Positions 27,480 through 35,709 are shown, counted from the stretch's first letter. The stretch: 64,000 nucleotides of DNA from Blastococcus colisei (GCF_006717095.1 NZ_VFQE01000001.1:3100001-3164000), one strand, 5' to 3'. Notes: a model not told the origin generated them from the letters alone. A program made the numbers and translations.

Positions 27480-28169
27480 TCAATAGAGGTAGCGGTCGAT
27501 GCCGGAGCCGAGGGCCCACATGCGATTCATTCGGTCGGCCGTGCGGGCGTAGGCGGCTTCCTCGGCCTCACTGAGCGTGCAGTCCGTGCCGGGCGGCCTG
27601 GCCCGCAGCCGGGCGATGAGTAGGCGGGTGTCGTATGTCGCGGCGAGGTCGAGCAGGCCGGCCAGCCGGGCGAGCAGCGAGACCAACCCGGCGCGGCCGG
27701 CCCAGCGGTAGGTGTCGCCGAGCTGCCCCGCGTGGGCGTCGACCACCTCGGCGATGTCAGCGTCGAGGGCGGGATGGCCGAGGGCGGCCGCGGTGGCCGA
27801 CAGCAGGTCGATGTCGGCGGCCGGCATGGTCAGGGCGGTCAGCGGCGCGTGCTCGTAGCAGCCGTCCGGAGCGAACAATCGGCCCCGCCCAGCTCCGAGG
27901 GACTGCGTCGGCGCCAGGGCGGTGAGCAGGCGCTGCACGGCGTCGAGGGCGACCCGATCGGCCAGCGGCGCCGGCAGCCGCAGCGGCTCGACGTCGGCGG
28001 CCGGACCCTGTCGTTCCTCGTACTCCCACAGACCGAGGCACAGCAGCACCTCCTCCACCGCGCGCAGCGGCACGAGCAGCTCACCGTCGAGGTCGACGAC
28101 CAGCACGGTTCGCTGCCCCGCCGCCGCTCCCCCGGCCGGTGCAGGCTGACCGGCTGCGCGCTCAGCCAC
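27480..28169 (-). CDS. Unknown protein, element cargo
   Basis: 229 aa, not recognised. The first ~20 residues are Ala/Gly-rich, then RTVLVVDLDGELLVPLRAVEEVLLCLGLWEYE looks like a small alpha/beta start with an acidic VDLDGE turn. The rest is Leu/Ala-rich and probably helical (LLSATAAALGHPALDADIAEVV), ending GSGIDRYLY. No signal peptide or membrane helix. Its ATG overlaps the end of the 218-aa gene by eight bases, so the two are translated together. Codon use is normal for the genome. Confidence 0.7.
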   Translation of the reverse strand: MAERAAGQPAPAGGAAAGQRTVLVVDLDGELLVPLRAVEEVLLCLGLWEYEERQGPAADVEPLRLPAPLADRVALDAVQRLLTALAPTQSLGAGRGRLFAPDGCYEHAPLTALTMPAADIDLLSATAAALGHPALDADIAEVVDAHAGQLGDTYRWAGRAGLVSLLARLAGLLDLAATYDTRLLIARLRARPPGTDCTLSEAEEAAYARTADRMNRMWALGSGIDRYLY

Positions 28170-28818
28170 CGGCGGACCACCGCTCGAGGGCGGACCGGCA
28201 GGTCACACCGGTGGCCCGGCCGATAGCGGGCCACGAGGCCCCGGCCGCCCGCGCGGCGTACACCGCGTCGTCTAGGGCGCAGGCAGCGGCGGCCTGCCGG
28301 ACCGCGGCCTGCTCGACGTCTTCAAGGGTCTGCCAGGGCTCGATGTGGCGGCGCCACTCCAGCATGACCCGCTTCTCGTCGTCGGCCGCCAGATCGACCC
28401 ACGGGCCGGTGACTGCTAGCCGCCGCGATGCCGGGTCGGCCAGCTCCGGTGCGGGCACCCGGGTCCAGTGGGTGCCGCGCCAGCCGCAGGTGCAGCCGGC
28501 GACCCAGCCGACCACCTCCGCGGCCGGACGCCACTCCTCCGCTTCGTCGATGACCTCCCGACGGACCTGACCGCCGGTGTGATGCACGATCCCGTCGCCG
28601 CCGATGACCGCGCCGTCCTGCCAGGCGCCCTCGACAGTGCAGCCGTCGCGGTAAGTCAGCCGCACCCGGTCGCCGTTCCGCGGCCCGTCGTCGCGTCGGC
28701 GGGCCACCAACACTCCGCGGGCGCTGGTGCTCCCAGCGCCTTGCGCGCCGTCGGCGAAGACCGGCACCACCCAGCCCTCGTGCGCCTGGTCACCCACAAC
28801 CGGGCCCATCCGTCCCAT
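28162..28818 (-). CDS. Unknown protein with C-terminal HTH-like segment, element cargo
   Basis: 218 aa from ATG 28818, chosen because GAGGAGG precedes it by four bases (the ATG at 28854 has no such site). The C-terminal stretch ALDDAVYAARAAGASWPAIG followed by RATGVTCRSALERW reads as a helix-turn-helix of the kind found in small hypothetical proteins of actinobacterial plasmids and integrative elements. A CTCGWRGTHW segment has two cysteines that could bind metal with partners elsewhere. The N-terminal half (RVRLTYRDGCTVEGAWQDGA) is beta-rich. A DNA-binding role together with the overlapping 229-aa protein is possible but unproven. Confidence 0.65.
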   Translation of the reverse strand: MGRMGPVVGDQAHEGWVVPVFADGAQGAGSTSARGVLVARRRDDGPRNGDRVRLTYRDGCTVEGAWQDGAVIGGDGIVHHTGGQVRREVIDEAEEWRPAAEVVGWVAGCTCGWRGTHWTRVPAPELADPASRRLAVTGPWVDLAADDEKRVMLEWRRHIEPWQTLEDVEQAAVRQAAAACALDDAVYAARAAGASWPAIGRATGVTCRSALERWSAGG

Positions 28819-29122
28819 CGGCCCTCCTCGTGCTGCCTCGTGCTGCGTCGTCACCGCAAGCTGGTGATGTCGGTCCCGTCTCGATCAGCGTCGGTCGACC
28901 TTGCCCAGCCGAGACGCCGCGTGCCTGAATCTGGGGACGGCGACGAGGGCTGTGGACAGCGCTCCGCTGCGGCTGTTCCCGTCGGGGGCACCGAGGGCTG
29001 CGTAGCCTCCCGGTCCGCTCCGGTCGCGCGTAGCCGGCTTGGCCGGCGCGTAGGACTGAAGGACGACGGAGGAAGAGCGCCGACGCCCCCCAGCACATGA
29101 CTACGGACGGGCGGCGACCGGT
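28819..29122. other. Non-coding gap in the element
   Basis: About 300 bp between the unknown pair and the HTH gene. Frames in this stretch are Arg/Ser/Pro-rich without protein character. No repeat or clear hairpin was noticed. It presumably holds the promoter of the 28818 operon. Confidence 0.3.
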
Positions 29123-29326
29123 TCAGCGGCGAGCGTCGACCCAGGCGTAAAGATCCTGGCGCCGGTAGAGAACGCGGCGGCCGAGGCGGAAGCTGCGCGG
29201 TCCGGTACCGAGGTGACGCCAGTACCGCAACGTGGCGACGGGAGCGCGCAGCAGTGCGGCTGCCTCGCTGATCGCGAGCAGGTCGGGCTGCTTGTCGACG
29301 GCGTGGTCGACGGTGGGGTCGGGCAT
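29123..29326 (-). CDS. Excisionase/AlpA-type HTH DNA-binding protein
   Basis: 67 aa containing a complete MerR-like winged HTH: LAISEAAALLRAPVATLRYW (helix-turn-helix) followed by RHLGTGPRSFRLGRRVLYRR (wing) and DLYAWVDARR. This is the size and form of recombination directionality factors and small element regulators. It is the intact counterpart of the shortened protein at 13732-13983. Being far from the integrase it may serve as regulator or as the functional Xis. Confidence 0.85.
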   Translation of the reverse strand: MPDPTVDHAVDKQPDLLAISEAAALLRAPVATLRYWRHLGTGPRSFRLGRRVLYRRQDLYAWVDARR

Positions 29327-29738
29327 GGCTGACTCCAGGCTGGGCAGGCGGTCACGGGTTCACTCGTAGAAGGCGCCGTTTCACGGCTCTTGGTGACAGC
29401 TCACAGCCAACTTCTCCAGAACTTCTCCCGTGAAGCTCCGGTCCTCCTCCGGTTCCTCCTGCCGTCTTGCTTCTGTGTCTCCGAGCAACGGCGTCCTGCG
29501 GGAGGCCATTGACCGTCGCCCGTCACGCCGGGACCGCGGTCAGCGCCTCGGCCTGCTCGCCGATCCGCTCGTGCAGCGCGGCGAACTTCGCCGCGCAGGC
29601 GGCGGCGCCCAGCCCGAGACCGCACCTCATGAGGGAGTCGTTCAGGATGCTGCTCGTGCGACAGATGACCGCGCCGGTGGCGTCACACCCGCGGCACCGG
29701 GACGAAAGACGAGTCCGCACGGACCTCTCGGAGGCGAG
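29327..29738. other. Non-coding region with GGAGAAGTT repeats
   Basis: About 410 bp between the divergent HTH and DUF3800-like genes. Close to the HTH start (29409-29430) the minus strand has two copies of GGAGAAGTT separated by two bases, which could be an operator. A minus-strand frame 29630-29523 (ending AALHERIGEQAEALTAVPA) has coding-like codon use but no ribosome site and no recognised family. Confidence 0.35.
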
Positions 29739-30269
29739 TTGAGCGCCCAGGCCTTCGTCGACGAGTCCGCCCGCGGATCGCGGTACCACGTCTGCATCGC
29801 GGTTGTTCTGGATGGGGACGTCGATGAACTGCGCCGCCTCGTCCGTTCATTCTGTCTGCCCGGGCAGCGGCGGTGGCACTTCGTCACCGAACGCGACAGC
29901 CGCCGCCGGCAGATCCTCGACGCGTTGATCGGGAGCGGACAGATCTCGGCGTTGGCGTTCTCCGGCAAGGGCCGCGATCACGATCTACGCGCCGAGAGCT
30001 TCCGCCGGATGGTCGCTGCACTGGTCGACCGTGGCGTGCACCGACTGGTCATCGAGTCCCGGCAGGGGCGAGACCAGCGTGACCGGCAGGTCCTGGTCGA
30101 GGAGCTGCATCGCCTGGGCGACCCGGTGCTGCAGTATGTCCACCTGCCGCCGAGCGGCGACCCGCTGCTATGGGTCGCCGATGCACTGGCCTGGAGTCAC
30201 TCGGCCGGAGGCGCGTGGCGACAGCGCATCGCGACGATCACCAGTGCCCAGGACGTGACCGGCCGGTAG
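29739..30269 (+). CDS. DUF3800-like protein
   Basis: 176 aa. TTG 29739 is chosen as start because GGAGG lies just upstream and the protein then begins with the family-typical AQAFVDESARGSRYHVCIAVV. The Asp-Glu in VDES near the N-terminus and a later LLWVADALAWSHSAGG fit the RNase H-like DUF3800 family, which is common on mobile elements and phage defence-like loci. The reaction is unknown. Upstream frame to 29430 is not protein-like. No partner gene is visible. Confidence 0.65.
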   Translation: MSAQAFVDESARGSRYHVCIAVVLDGDVDELRRLVRSFCLPGQRRWHFVTERDSRRRQILDALIGSGQISALAFSGKGRDHDLRAESFRRMVAALVDRGVHRLVIESRQGRDQRDRQVLVEELHRLGDPVLQYVHLPPSGDPLLWVADALAWSHSAGGAWRQRIATITSAQDVTGR

Positions 30270-30699
30270 AAACCGCGGAGCCCGGCTGCTCACCGTCCGG
30301 AGAGGAGCCGGGCCCACTTCCTGAAGCTCAGCGCAGCAGGCGACTCCAGTGTAGGGGTGACCGGCTCGGTCGCCAAGCGGCCGACGGAGCCCCTGATCGG
30401 CGCCGCCCCCCGCCTCAACCACGACTCCCCGGTGACCCGATGGCGATGAGGCGCTGAGGGTGTTCGCCCACATTCCTGGCCGCTCCCGCGCAACCGGCCT
30501 CTCCTGGCTGCGGCGGATCGGGGGAAGGGTGGGCCGCAGGCCCATCCCGAAGGGACGCGCAGCGCCCTTCCGGCGAGCCGTTGCAGCCGGCATCCTCGGC
30601 CGGCTGCGGGGCGGCACCGCCGGTACGGGAGGAAAACCGGAGATTGGCGAGCACGCTTCTCCCGTGCAGCACCGCATCGGATCGGCTTTTCCTGTCCTC
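30270..30699. other. Decayed non-coding region
   Basis: About 430 bp without an intact gene. Minus-strand frames in 30290-30500 (ending ESPAALSFRKWARLLSGR) have some protein character but cannot be assigned. The rest looks like sequence debris. Confidence 0.3.
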
Positions 30700-30975
30700 C
30701 TGCAGGTTGAGCGTCCGGTGCCCGACCGGGGGCTCCCCCGAGGCATCGAAGGGCGGTCCTTCGGGGACCGCATCGGTGCGGATGCGCGCGTCGAACTCCC
30801 GCAGCGCAGCGGCCAGCCGGTCCAAGTTGTCGCGGGTCGTCGCCCGGGTGACGTCGACGTCACGGGTGAGCCGCGTCGACCAGTGCATCCGGGCGGGCGT
30901 TCACAGGTGAACACGTACGCGACGCCGTGGCGTTCGAGCACCGCCAGGATCGGCTCGGCGTCGACCTGGTCCGGC
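30700..30975 (-). pseudogene. Frameshifted nucleotidyltransferase (AbiEii-like/DUF1814-type) relic
   Basis: Two frames together resemble an N-terminal nucleotidyltransferase domain: VDAEPILAVLERHGVAYVFT (about 30975-30915) and then, after a shift, STRLTRDVDVTRATTRDNLD continuing to about RTLNLQ (30888-30700). The STRLTRDVD segment is the region of the catalytic Gly-Ser...Asp-x-Asp motif. The usual glycine-rich joint between the two parts is lost and the downstream domain is missing. Such proteins occur as toxins of abortive-infection pairs and as solitary genes; this copy is dead. Confidence 0.6.
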
Positions 30976-31077
30976 TCGGGACGCCTGCGTCGCTCACCGC
31001 TGGGCGGATCGGCTGGCCGTCCACCAGGGCGATCGAGCACGGGCGCGCTTGGCGTCGAGGGCCACGCGGAGGCCGTC

Positions 31078-31102
31078 GCCAGTCCGCACACAGTCCGCAC
31101 GA
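31078..31102. repeat. Right copy of 25-bp tandem-motif repeat (candidate integrase arm site)
   Basis: Identical to 12613-12637, again two AGTCCGCAC units two bases apart, but here outside any intact gene. It lies 100 bp before the attR core. The right copy could also be a leftover of an integrase 3' end, because the reverse strand spells RADCVRTG as in the integrase tail, but similarity stops at the repeat edges. Confidence 0.6.
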
Positions 31103-31202
31103 TTTCCAATCGAGCCCCCGATGGACCAATCCCTTCCAACATCATAAGCGCAGGTCAGAGCCGTGTTCCATCGAAGACCATCGACCACCAGTCACGCGGG
31201 GA

Positions 31203-31230
31203 GAGTTCGCGATGTACTACGACATCTGAG
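31203..31230. other. attR: right attachment core
   Basis: Second perfect copy of the 28-bp glnA 3' end, including the codons for EFAMYYDI and TGA, but with no glnA upstream of it. It marks the right end of the element. The following 150 bp align without gaps to the sequence right of attL. Confidence 0.88.
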
Positions 31231-31254
31231 TCCTACCCGGCGTTGACCTGGGGT

Positions 31255-31383
31255 CTATCCCTGAGAGGCGCCAGCAGTCCCCGACGAGTCCGCACGGGCC
31301 GCCAGCACAGCACCGACGGCGGCCCGTGCGGACTCGTCACTGTCCGGCCACATGTTCCCCGCAGGTGTCGAGCGTCGTCGGCC
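31255..31383 (-). pseudogene. 3' relic of a related tyrosine integrase
   Basis: On the minus strand this encodes WPDSDESARAAVGAVLAARA and a stop at 31255, nearly identical to residues 347-366 of the integrase at 12604-13728. Upstream the frame is broken: LDT is followed by a Cys codon where the catalytic Tyr343 codon should be, and by a one-base insertion. The distance from the att core is the same as on the left side (offset 18,660 throughout). It is the remains of an earlier integrase of the same kind at the same site. Confidence 0.75.
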
Positions 31384-31490
31384 AGTCGCAGCTGGGCCGC
31401 ATCAACCCGGCGGTGATCTCCTTCCGCCGACACGGGGAGCACTGCTGGACGACCGCCCCGACGAGGCGCGCGGGGCGTTGCGGACGACGG

Positions 31491-32855
31491 TCAGGACCAG
31501 GACGGCAGCGAATTGATCTGGCCGGCCAGCCACGAGGACTGGTTCTGCAGGCCGCTGAGCGCCGTCTCCATGGCGCTGAACTGGCGGGTGAGGGCCACCT
31601 TGCGCCTGACCAGCCGGACGTCCCAGGCCTCGATCTTGTCCTGGAGGTCGCCGGCCAGGTCGTCGCGACCCTCGGCCAGCAGGGCGAGCGTGCCGATGGT
31701 CGTGTCTGATGCGGCCTTGGCGACGTCGAGCAGCCGCTGGGCCACGCCCGGGACGACGTCGTCGGCGTTGCCGCTGATGCCGTCCGGGCCCGGGCCGGCG
31801 GGCCCGCCGGCACCGAGCCGTTGCGCCAGCGCCGGGTCGTCGGCCAGCGCGGCGCTGAACTTCGTCGCGTCGAAGGCGATCGTGCCGTCCCTGTTGAGCT
31901 GGAGCCCGATCGTCGCGGCCGAGCCGTCACCGCCGACAGCGAAGGACACCGCCTCGAGCACCCGACCGGTCAGCGTGCGCAGGGCGCTGTCGCCCTTGAG
32001 GGTCGACGCGGCCCCGCCGTCGGGATCGGTGTTGGCCTCGATCCCGCTCAACGCGTAGTTGGCAGCATCCACCAGCGCCTGCATCTTTGTCGCGACGGCC
32101 GTGGGATCGGCAGCGACCTCCACGGTGACGGCGGCCTCGGGCTTGCTGACGGTGATCGTCACGCCACTCATCAGGTCGGCGAAGGTGTTCGTCGAGGAGG
32201 TCACGTCGTAGGCGCCAGTGTCGCTGCCCACGGTGAGCCTGGCGTCGACCCCCTGGGTGGCAACGGCGAAGGTGCCGGCCTCGCCGAGGTCGAAGGAGGC
32301 CGCTGCGCCGGAGGCCGCGGCGGTCACCTGCAGCCGGTACTGCCCGTCGTCGACCTTGACCGCGGTGGCGCTGAGCCCGAACTCGCTGTCGTTGATGGCC
32401 TTCACCGCGTCGGCGAGGGTGCCGTCCCCCCCGACGGTGATCGTGCCCTTCACGGTGCCGTCGGCGGCCCGTACCTCGATCGGCGAGGTCATCCCGTAAG
32501 GGTCGGTCGTTGCCGTCCAGTTGATGCCGCTCACCACCGAGTGGGCGGCGGCAGTGGTCTTCACGTCGAAGGTCAGCGACCCGGTGGGCGCGCCCGCAGT
32601 GGCGGTCGCGGCGACGCTGGTCGCGCTGCTGGTGGCCTTCACCGCCGTCCAGGTCTCCGGCTCGAGCATGCTCTCCGCGGCGGTGCGCAGGGCGTCGAAC
32701 CGGGTGTTGACCGACCGGTACGCCTCGGCCGTGGCCTTGGCGATCGACAGCCGGGTCTTCAACGCCGTCTGCGGGATGGCCTCGGCCCGGAGAAGCTGGG
32801 TGATCAGAGAATTCGTATCGAGCCCGGAGATCAGGCCGCCGATGCTCATCGTCAT
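31491..32855 (-). CDS. fliD: Flagellar hook-associated protein 2 (filament cap)
   Basis: 454 aa from the ATG at 32855, which has GGAGG seven bases upstream. FliD caps the flagellar filament and helps flagellin fold at the tip. The N-terminal domain (SIGGLISGLDTNSLITQLLR, residues 3-22) and the long coiled-coil C-terminus (LQDKIEAWDVRLVRRKVALT and ALSGLQNQSSWLAGQINSLP) are characteristic. The middle is Ala/Thr/Gly-rich surface domain. The gene appears intact but stands alone: no fliS, fliC or other flagellar gene is in the window, and both sides are decayed mobile DNA. Confidence 0.9.
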   Translation of the reverse strand: MTMSIGGLISGLDTNSLITQLLRAEAIPQTALKTRLSIAKATAEAYRSVNTRFDALRTAAESMLEPETWTAVKATSSATSVAATATAGAPTGSLTFDVKTTAAAHSVVSGINWTATTDPYGMTSPIEVRAADGTVKGTITVGGDGTLADAVKAINDSEFGLSATAVKVDDGQYRLQVTAAASGAAASFDLGEAGTFAVATQGVDARLTVGSDTGAYDVTSSTNTFADLMSGVTITVSKPEAAVTVEVAADPTAVATKMQALVDAANYALSGIEANTDPDGGAASTLKGDSALRTLTGRVLEAVSFAVGGDGSAATIGLQLNRDGTIAFDATKFSAALADDPALAQRLGAGGPAGPGPDGISGNADDVVPGVAQRLLDVAKAASDTTIGTLALLAEGRDDLAGDLQDKIEAWDVRLVRRKVALTRQFSAMETALSGLQNQSSWLAGQINSLPSWS

Positions 32856-32949
32856 GTTTCTACCTCCTGCGTTCGCAGTTCGTGATCCGGTTGGATGTGG
32901 GCCTGTCACGTCTCTCGCGCAAGCCACGGGTAATGAATGAAATTGCCGT

Positions 32950-33190
32950 CACAACAGGGAAGAGTCGCCCTCGGGATAGAACGACGAGCGCGTTCAGCCC
33001 CACCTTCGAGCATGGGTGACCAGTGTCGAATTCGCTCCTCTTCGTCGAGATGTTGTGCAGGCCGAGGTGAAGCAGTTTCAGGGACGCCTCGTCGGACGGG
33101 AAGTGACCGGGGGTCTTGTTACCTTCCGCAACCGATGGTTGATCAACGCGATCATGTTCGTGGTGTCGCCGTTCCCCCTCAGGACGACCC
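32950..33190 (-). pseudogene. IS256-like (mutator) transposase C-terminal relic
   Basis: Two minus-strand frames join into a typical C-terminus of mutator-type transposases: GDTTNMIALINHRLRKVTR (about 33180-33120), then after a shift GHFPSDEASLKLLHLGLHNI and SKVGLNALVV, fading near 32950. The order (TTN-x-IE-like helix, then GHFP-x-DEAxLKLL) is that of IS256. The DDE catalytic part is missing. No terminal inverted repeat was found. Confidence 0.6.
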
Positions 33191-33804
33191 GATCGAGCGG
33201 GCAAGACCGGCAACCTGGCCGAGTTCGGCGTGGTGCTGCAGGTGCTTGTCGGTGGAGACCCTGAAGTCCAGGACCTTTCAGCCTCTACATCGACCAAACC
33301 GCCCTTTGGGCTACGCCGGACGCGCCATTCCACCCCACCGGGGGAGAGTGAGTTCGGATCGACCCAGCTCGCCGTCGCCGCCAGAGCAGGCGTAGCGGGT
33401 TCCGGCGGTCCGGTCGCCCTGACCGCGTTGTCCCTGCGGGAACGTGGCCCGGAAGCGGCTTCTTCAGTGACCCCGGCAGGCCACTTCAGTTCGCGTGATC
33501 TGCTGGAACGGAACGGCGCGTCGACCGACGGTTGCCTCACTCGTGAACAGGACCAGGCGACCAGCAGGAGCAGCCGGTCTCCGGGGTGAGGGATTCCGTC
33601 CGTGTCGCGGTGACGAGCCCGTGTTCGTGGCTTTCGGCAGCATGCGCGATCGCGGCGAGCACGAGAACGAGCGCACCGCGGTCGAGGCCTCCGGCGAGGT
33701 CGCCGAGGTCGACAGGGGCGACTCGGCAATGCTTGCGGCGGCGTGCAGCACCGCAGTTCACCGCTGCTGCCAAGGGGCCTTTCGGCGCACAGCTCGGCGT
33801 CCAG
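33191..33804. other. Decayed intergenic region with a possible gene fragment
   Basis: No intact gene. A minus-strand frame 33773-33537 contains VDLGDLAGGLDRGALVLVLA and further about 30 codons with coding-like third positions, ending CSCWSPGPVHE and a stop; it may be the end of a lost gene, family not recognised. The remainder shows nothing clear. Confidence 0.3.
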
Positions 33805-34290
33805 TCAGGGCCAGTCGATCCGCGCCCACGGCCCCTCCAGACCCTGCATGAGGGTGATCAGCCCAGCGGATAGCAGCTGCGGCAGCCAGTGGCCGAAGCC
33901 GATCAGAAGCAGGATCGCGGCCTCGTCGGCGTAGTCGCCGACGGGCGCGCAGTAGGGCGTTCTGGAATTCGACCGACTCGACCGCTCCGCCGCGGCGCTC
34001 GAGGCAGGCGAGCGCCTTGCGGCGCAGCCACGCCACGCGCTCGGGCAGCGGCGGCAGCTCCGCGGGGTGACCGAGGTAGCAGTGCTTGTACTTGCGTCCC
34101 GAGCCGCACCACAGGGGCTGGTTGCGACCCAGAGTCGGACTGTCGTCGGCCGGTGCCTCGAAGCGCTCGACCGTGGCCAGGTCAACGCTGTCCCCGGCGG
34201 TGAGTCGCAGCCAGTGCCACCGAGCCGCGGCAGCGGCACGTCCCCGCGATCGGACTCGTACCAGGCCGCGTGAGGTCGGGGGCCGCCGTC
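33805..34290 (-). pseudogene. Broken SEC-C motif protein
   Basis: One minus-strand frame carries the zinc-binding SEC-C motif (PLWCGSGRKYKHCYLG, near 34128-34080) followed by ELPPLPERVAWLRRKALACL. Around 33955 this frame becomes Arg-rich, while a neighbouring frame continues as VGDYADEAAILLLIGFGHWL to a stop at 33805. One frameshift would join them. Upstream of 34290 no start or conserved N-terminus is evident. SEC-C motifs bind metal and occur in diverse hypothetical proteins. Confidence 0.55.
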
Positions 34291-34298
34291 CGTTCGCA

Positions 34299-34871
34299 TC
34301 AGGTGCGCTCGAAGAGAGCTCTCCAGGCGACCGCGGTAGCGCCGCAGTCGAAGCCCTGAATCGTGGACTCCTGGTAGCTGCCACCCAGGCGTCCGTCCCG
34401 GACGACCAGCTCCAGCCGCCACAGCGCACTGCTGGTGGGCGCCCCGCCGCAGATGGGCGCGACGTCTGCCGGCACGGGCCCCGAGGCCCGGTAGACGCCC
34501 TCCTCGAACCGCAGCGGCGGGCTGCCGTAGAAGCGGTCGAACGGCGTCACGGCGCAGCGTCCCCCAGGGCAGTCGATGGTGAGGGTGATCTGCCGTCCGG
34601 AGCAGCCCTCCGCGTCGAACCCGGCGCACAGCGTCAGCTGCCCCTCACCGGTCCAGTGCCCTTCCAGCTCGGACGACGGCACCCGGCTACCGGACGCCGC
34701 TGAGCCGCCGACCTGCGTATCGGGGCGGTCACGGCCGTCGAGGACGAGGAACACGGCACCGGTCAGGACCACGAGAAGCGCCACGGCCACCGGCAGACCG
34801 ACAGCCACCCATGTCGGCATCCCACCCGGCGGCCGTCCCGTTCCGCCCGGGCGCCCGTACGGATCGGTCAC
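34299..34871 (-). CDS. Membrane-anchored extracytoplasmic protein of unknown function
   Basis: 190 aa. A short Pro/Gly-rich cytoplasmic N-terminus precedes one membrane helix (WVAVGLPVAVALLVVLTGAVFLVL, residues 21-44). The outer domain of about 145 residues has six cysteines (LTLCAGFDAEGCSG, IDCPGGRCAV, PICGGAP, FDCGATA), likely forming disulphides outside the cell. No family recognised. Upstream is the amidotransferase in the same direction, 85 bases away. Confidence 0.7.
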   Translation of the reverse strand: MTDPYGRPGGTGRPPGGMPTWVAVGLPVAVALLVVLTGAVFLVLDGRDRPDTQVGGSAASGSRVPSSELEGHWTGEGQLTLCAGFDAEGCSGRQITLTIDCPGGRCAVTPFDRFYGSPPLRFEEGVYRASGPVPADVAPICGGAPTSSALWRLELVVRDGRLGGSYQESTIQGFDCGATAVAWRALFERT

Positions 34872-34956
34872 CGACTCACCTCCTCAGCGGAGCAGCGACC
34901 GCAACGTACCCACGCTCGGAGATGTCACCGGCGGCATCCTGTCGGGGCAGCCGGCC

Positions 34957-35685
34957 TCACCCGTAGCGCGCCACGAAGTTGGCCAGCATCCGGCCCGGCT
35001 CGGTCACCAGGGCAGGCCGCAGGCGGGCGATCAGGTCGTCGCGCTCCGCCGGCGGGAAGTAGCCTGCGTGCTGGTAGACGTGCACCCTCGTCACGATGCC
35101 CTCGACGTCCAGCTCCGGGTGGAACTGCGTCGCGTAGAGGTTCTCCTTCACCCGGAACATCTGCACCGGGCAGGCGGCAGAGCCCGCCAGAAGGACGGCG
35201 TTGCGCGGGAGGACGCTGCAGGCCTCCTTGTGCCCGACGAAGGCGTCGAACTCCGGAGCCATCCCGGCCAGCACCGGATCGGCACGGCCGGCATCGGTGA
35301 GGCGGATGCGCACCGCCGAGATCGGCTCGGCGTACGTCCGGTCGATGACCCCGCCCTGGTGCACGCCCAGTGTGCCGACGCCGTAGCAGGCCCCGAAGAA
35401 GGGGAAGTCCCGGGCCACGACCTCGTCCAGCAGCGCCGACAGCTCCCGCTCCACCCGGTGCTGGACGGCGGACTTGGACCCGGCCTCGTCGCTGGAGTTG
35501 AACGGCCCACCGCCGACGAAGACTCCTGCGTAGTGGTCGAGATCGATCGGTGGGAGCGGCCCGGCATCCATGCGGATGCGCTGCAGCCGCTCGGTCGGCA
35601 GCCCGCTGAACCGCAGGAAGGCGGCGTACTCGCCGTCGGCGGCCACGTCCTCCGCGCGGGAGGAGAGCAGGAGGAAGGGCCGCAC
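34957..35685 (-). CDS. Class I glutamine amidotransferase domain protein
   Basis: 242 aa stand-alone GATase. The triad is visible: Cys in FFGACYGVGTLG (about residue 97) and His-Glu in LYATQFHPELDVEGIVTR. The GVFVGGGPFNSSD segment is the usual oxyanion region. Such proteins are annotated as GMP synthase-like subunits but act on diverse amides; some hydrolyse gamma-glutamyl compounds. The substrate is unknown. It is in a minus-strand run with mscS. Confidence 0.85.
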   Translation of the reverse strand: MRPFLLLSSRAEDVAADGEYAAFLRFSGLPTERLQRIRMDAGPLPPIDLDHYAGVFVGGGPFNSSDEAGSKSAVQHRVERELSALLDEVVARDFPFFGACYGVGTLGVHQGGVIDRTYAEPISAVRIRLTDAGRADPVLAGMAPEFDAFVGHKEACSVLPRNAVLLAGSAACPVQMFRVKENLYATQFHPELDVEGIVTRVHVYQHAGYFPPAERDDLIARLRPALVTEPGRMLANFVARYG

Positions 35686-35709
35686 GGGCAGAGATCCTAG
35701 GCCGCTGCA

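Noticed and set aside
30899-30914. GTTCAC-AG-GTGAAC palindrome as an operator
   Set aside because: It lies inside the dead nucleotidyltransferase gene at the frame break, with no intact gene nearby to regulate; probably chance.
30168-31145. 325-codon minus-strand open frame as a gene
   Set aside because: Only a short part matches a nucleotidyltransferase; the rest is Arg/Pro/Ser-rich, so it is annotated as a frameshifted relic instead.
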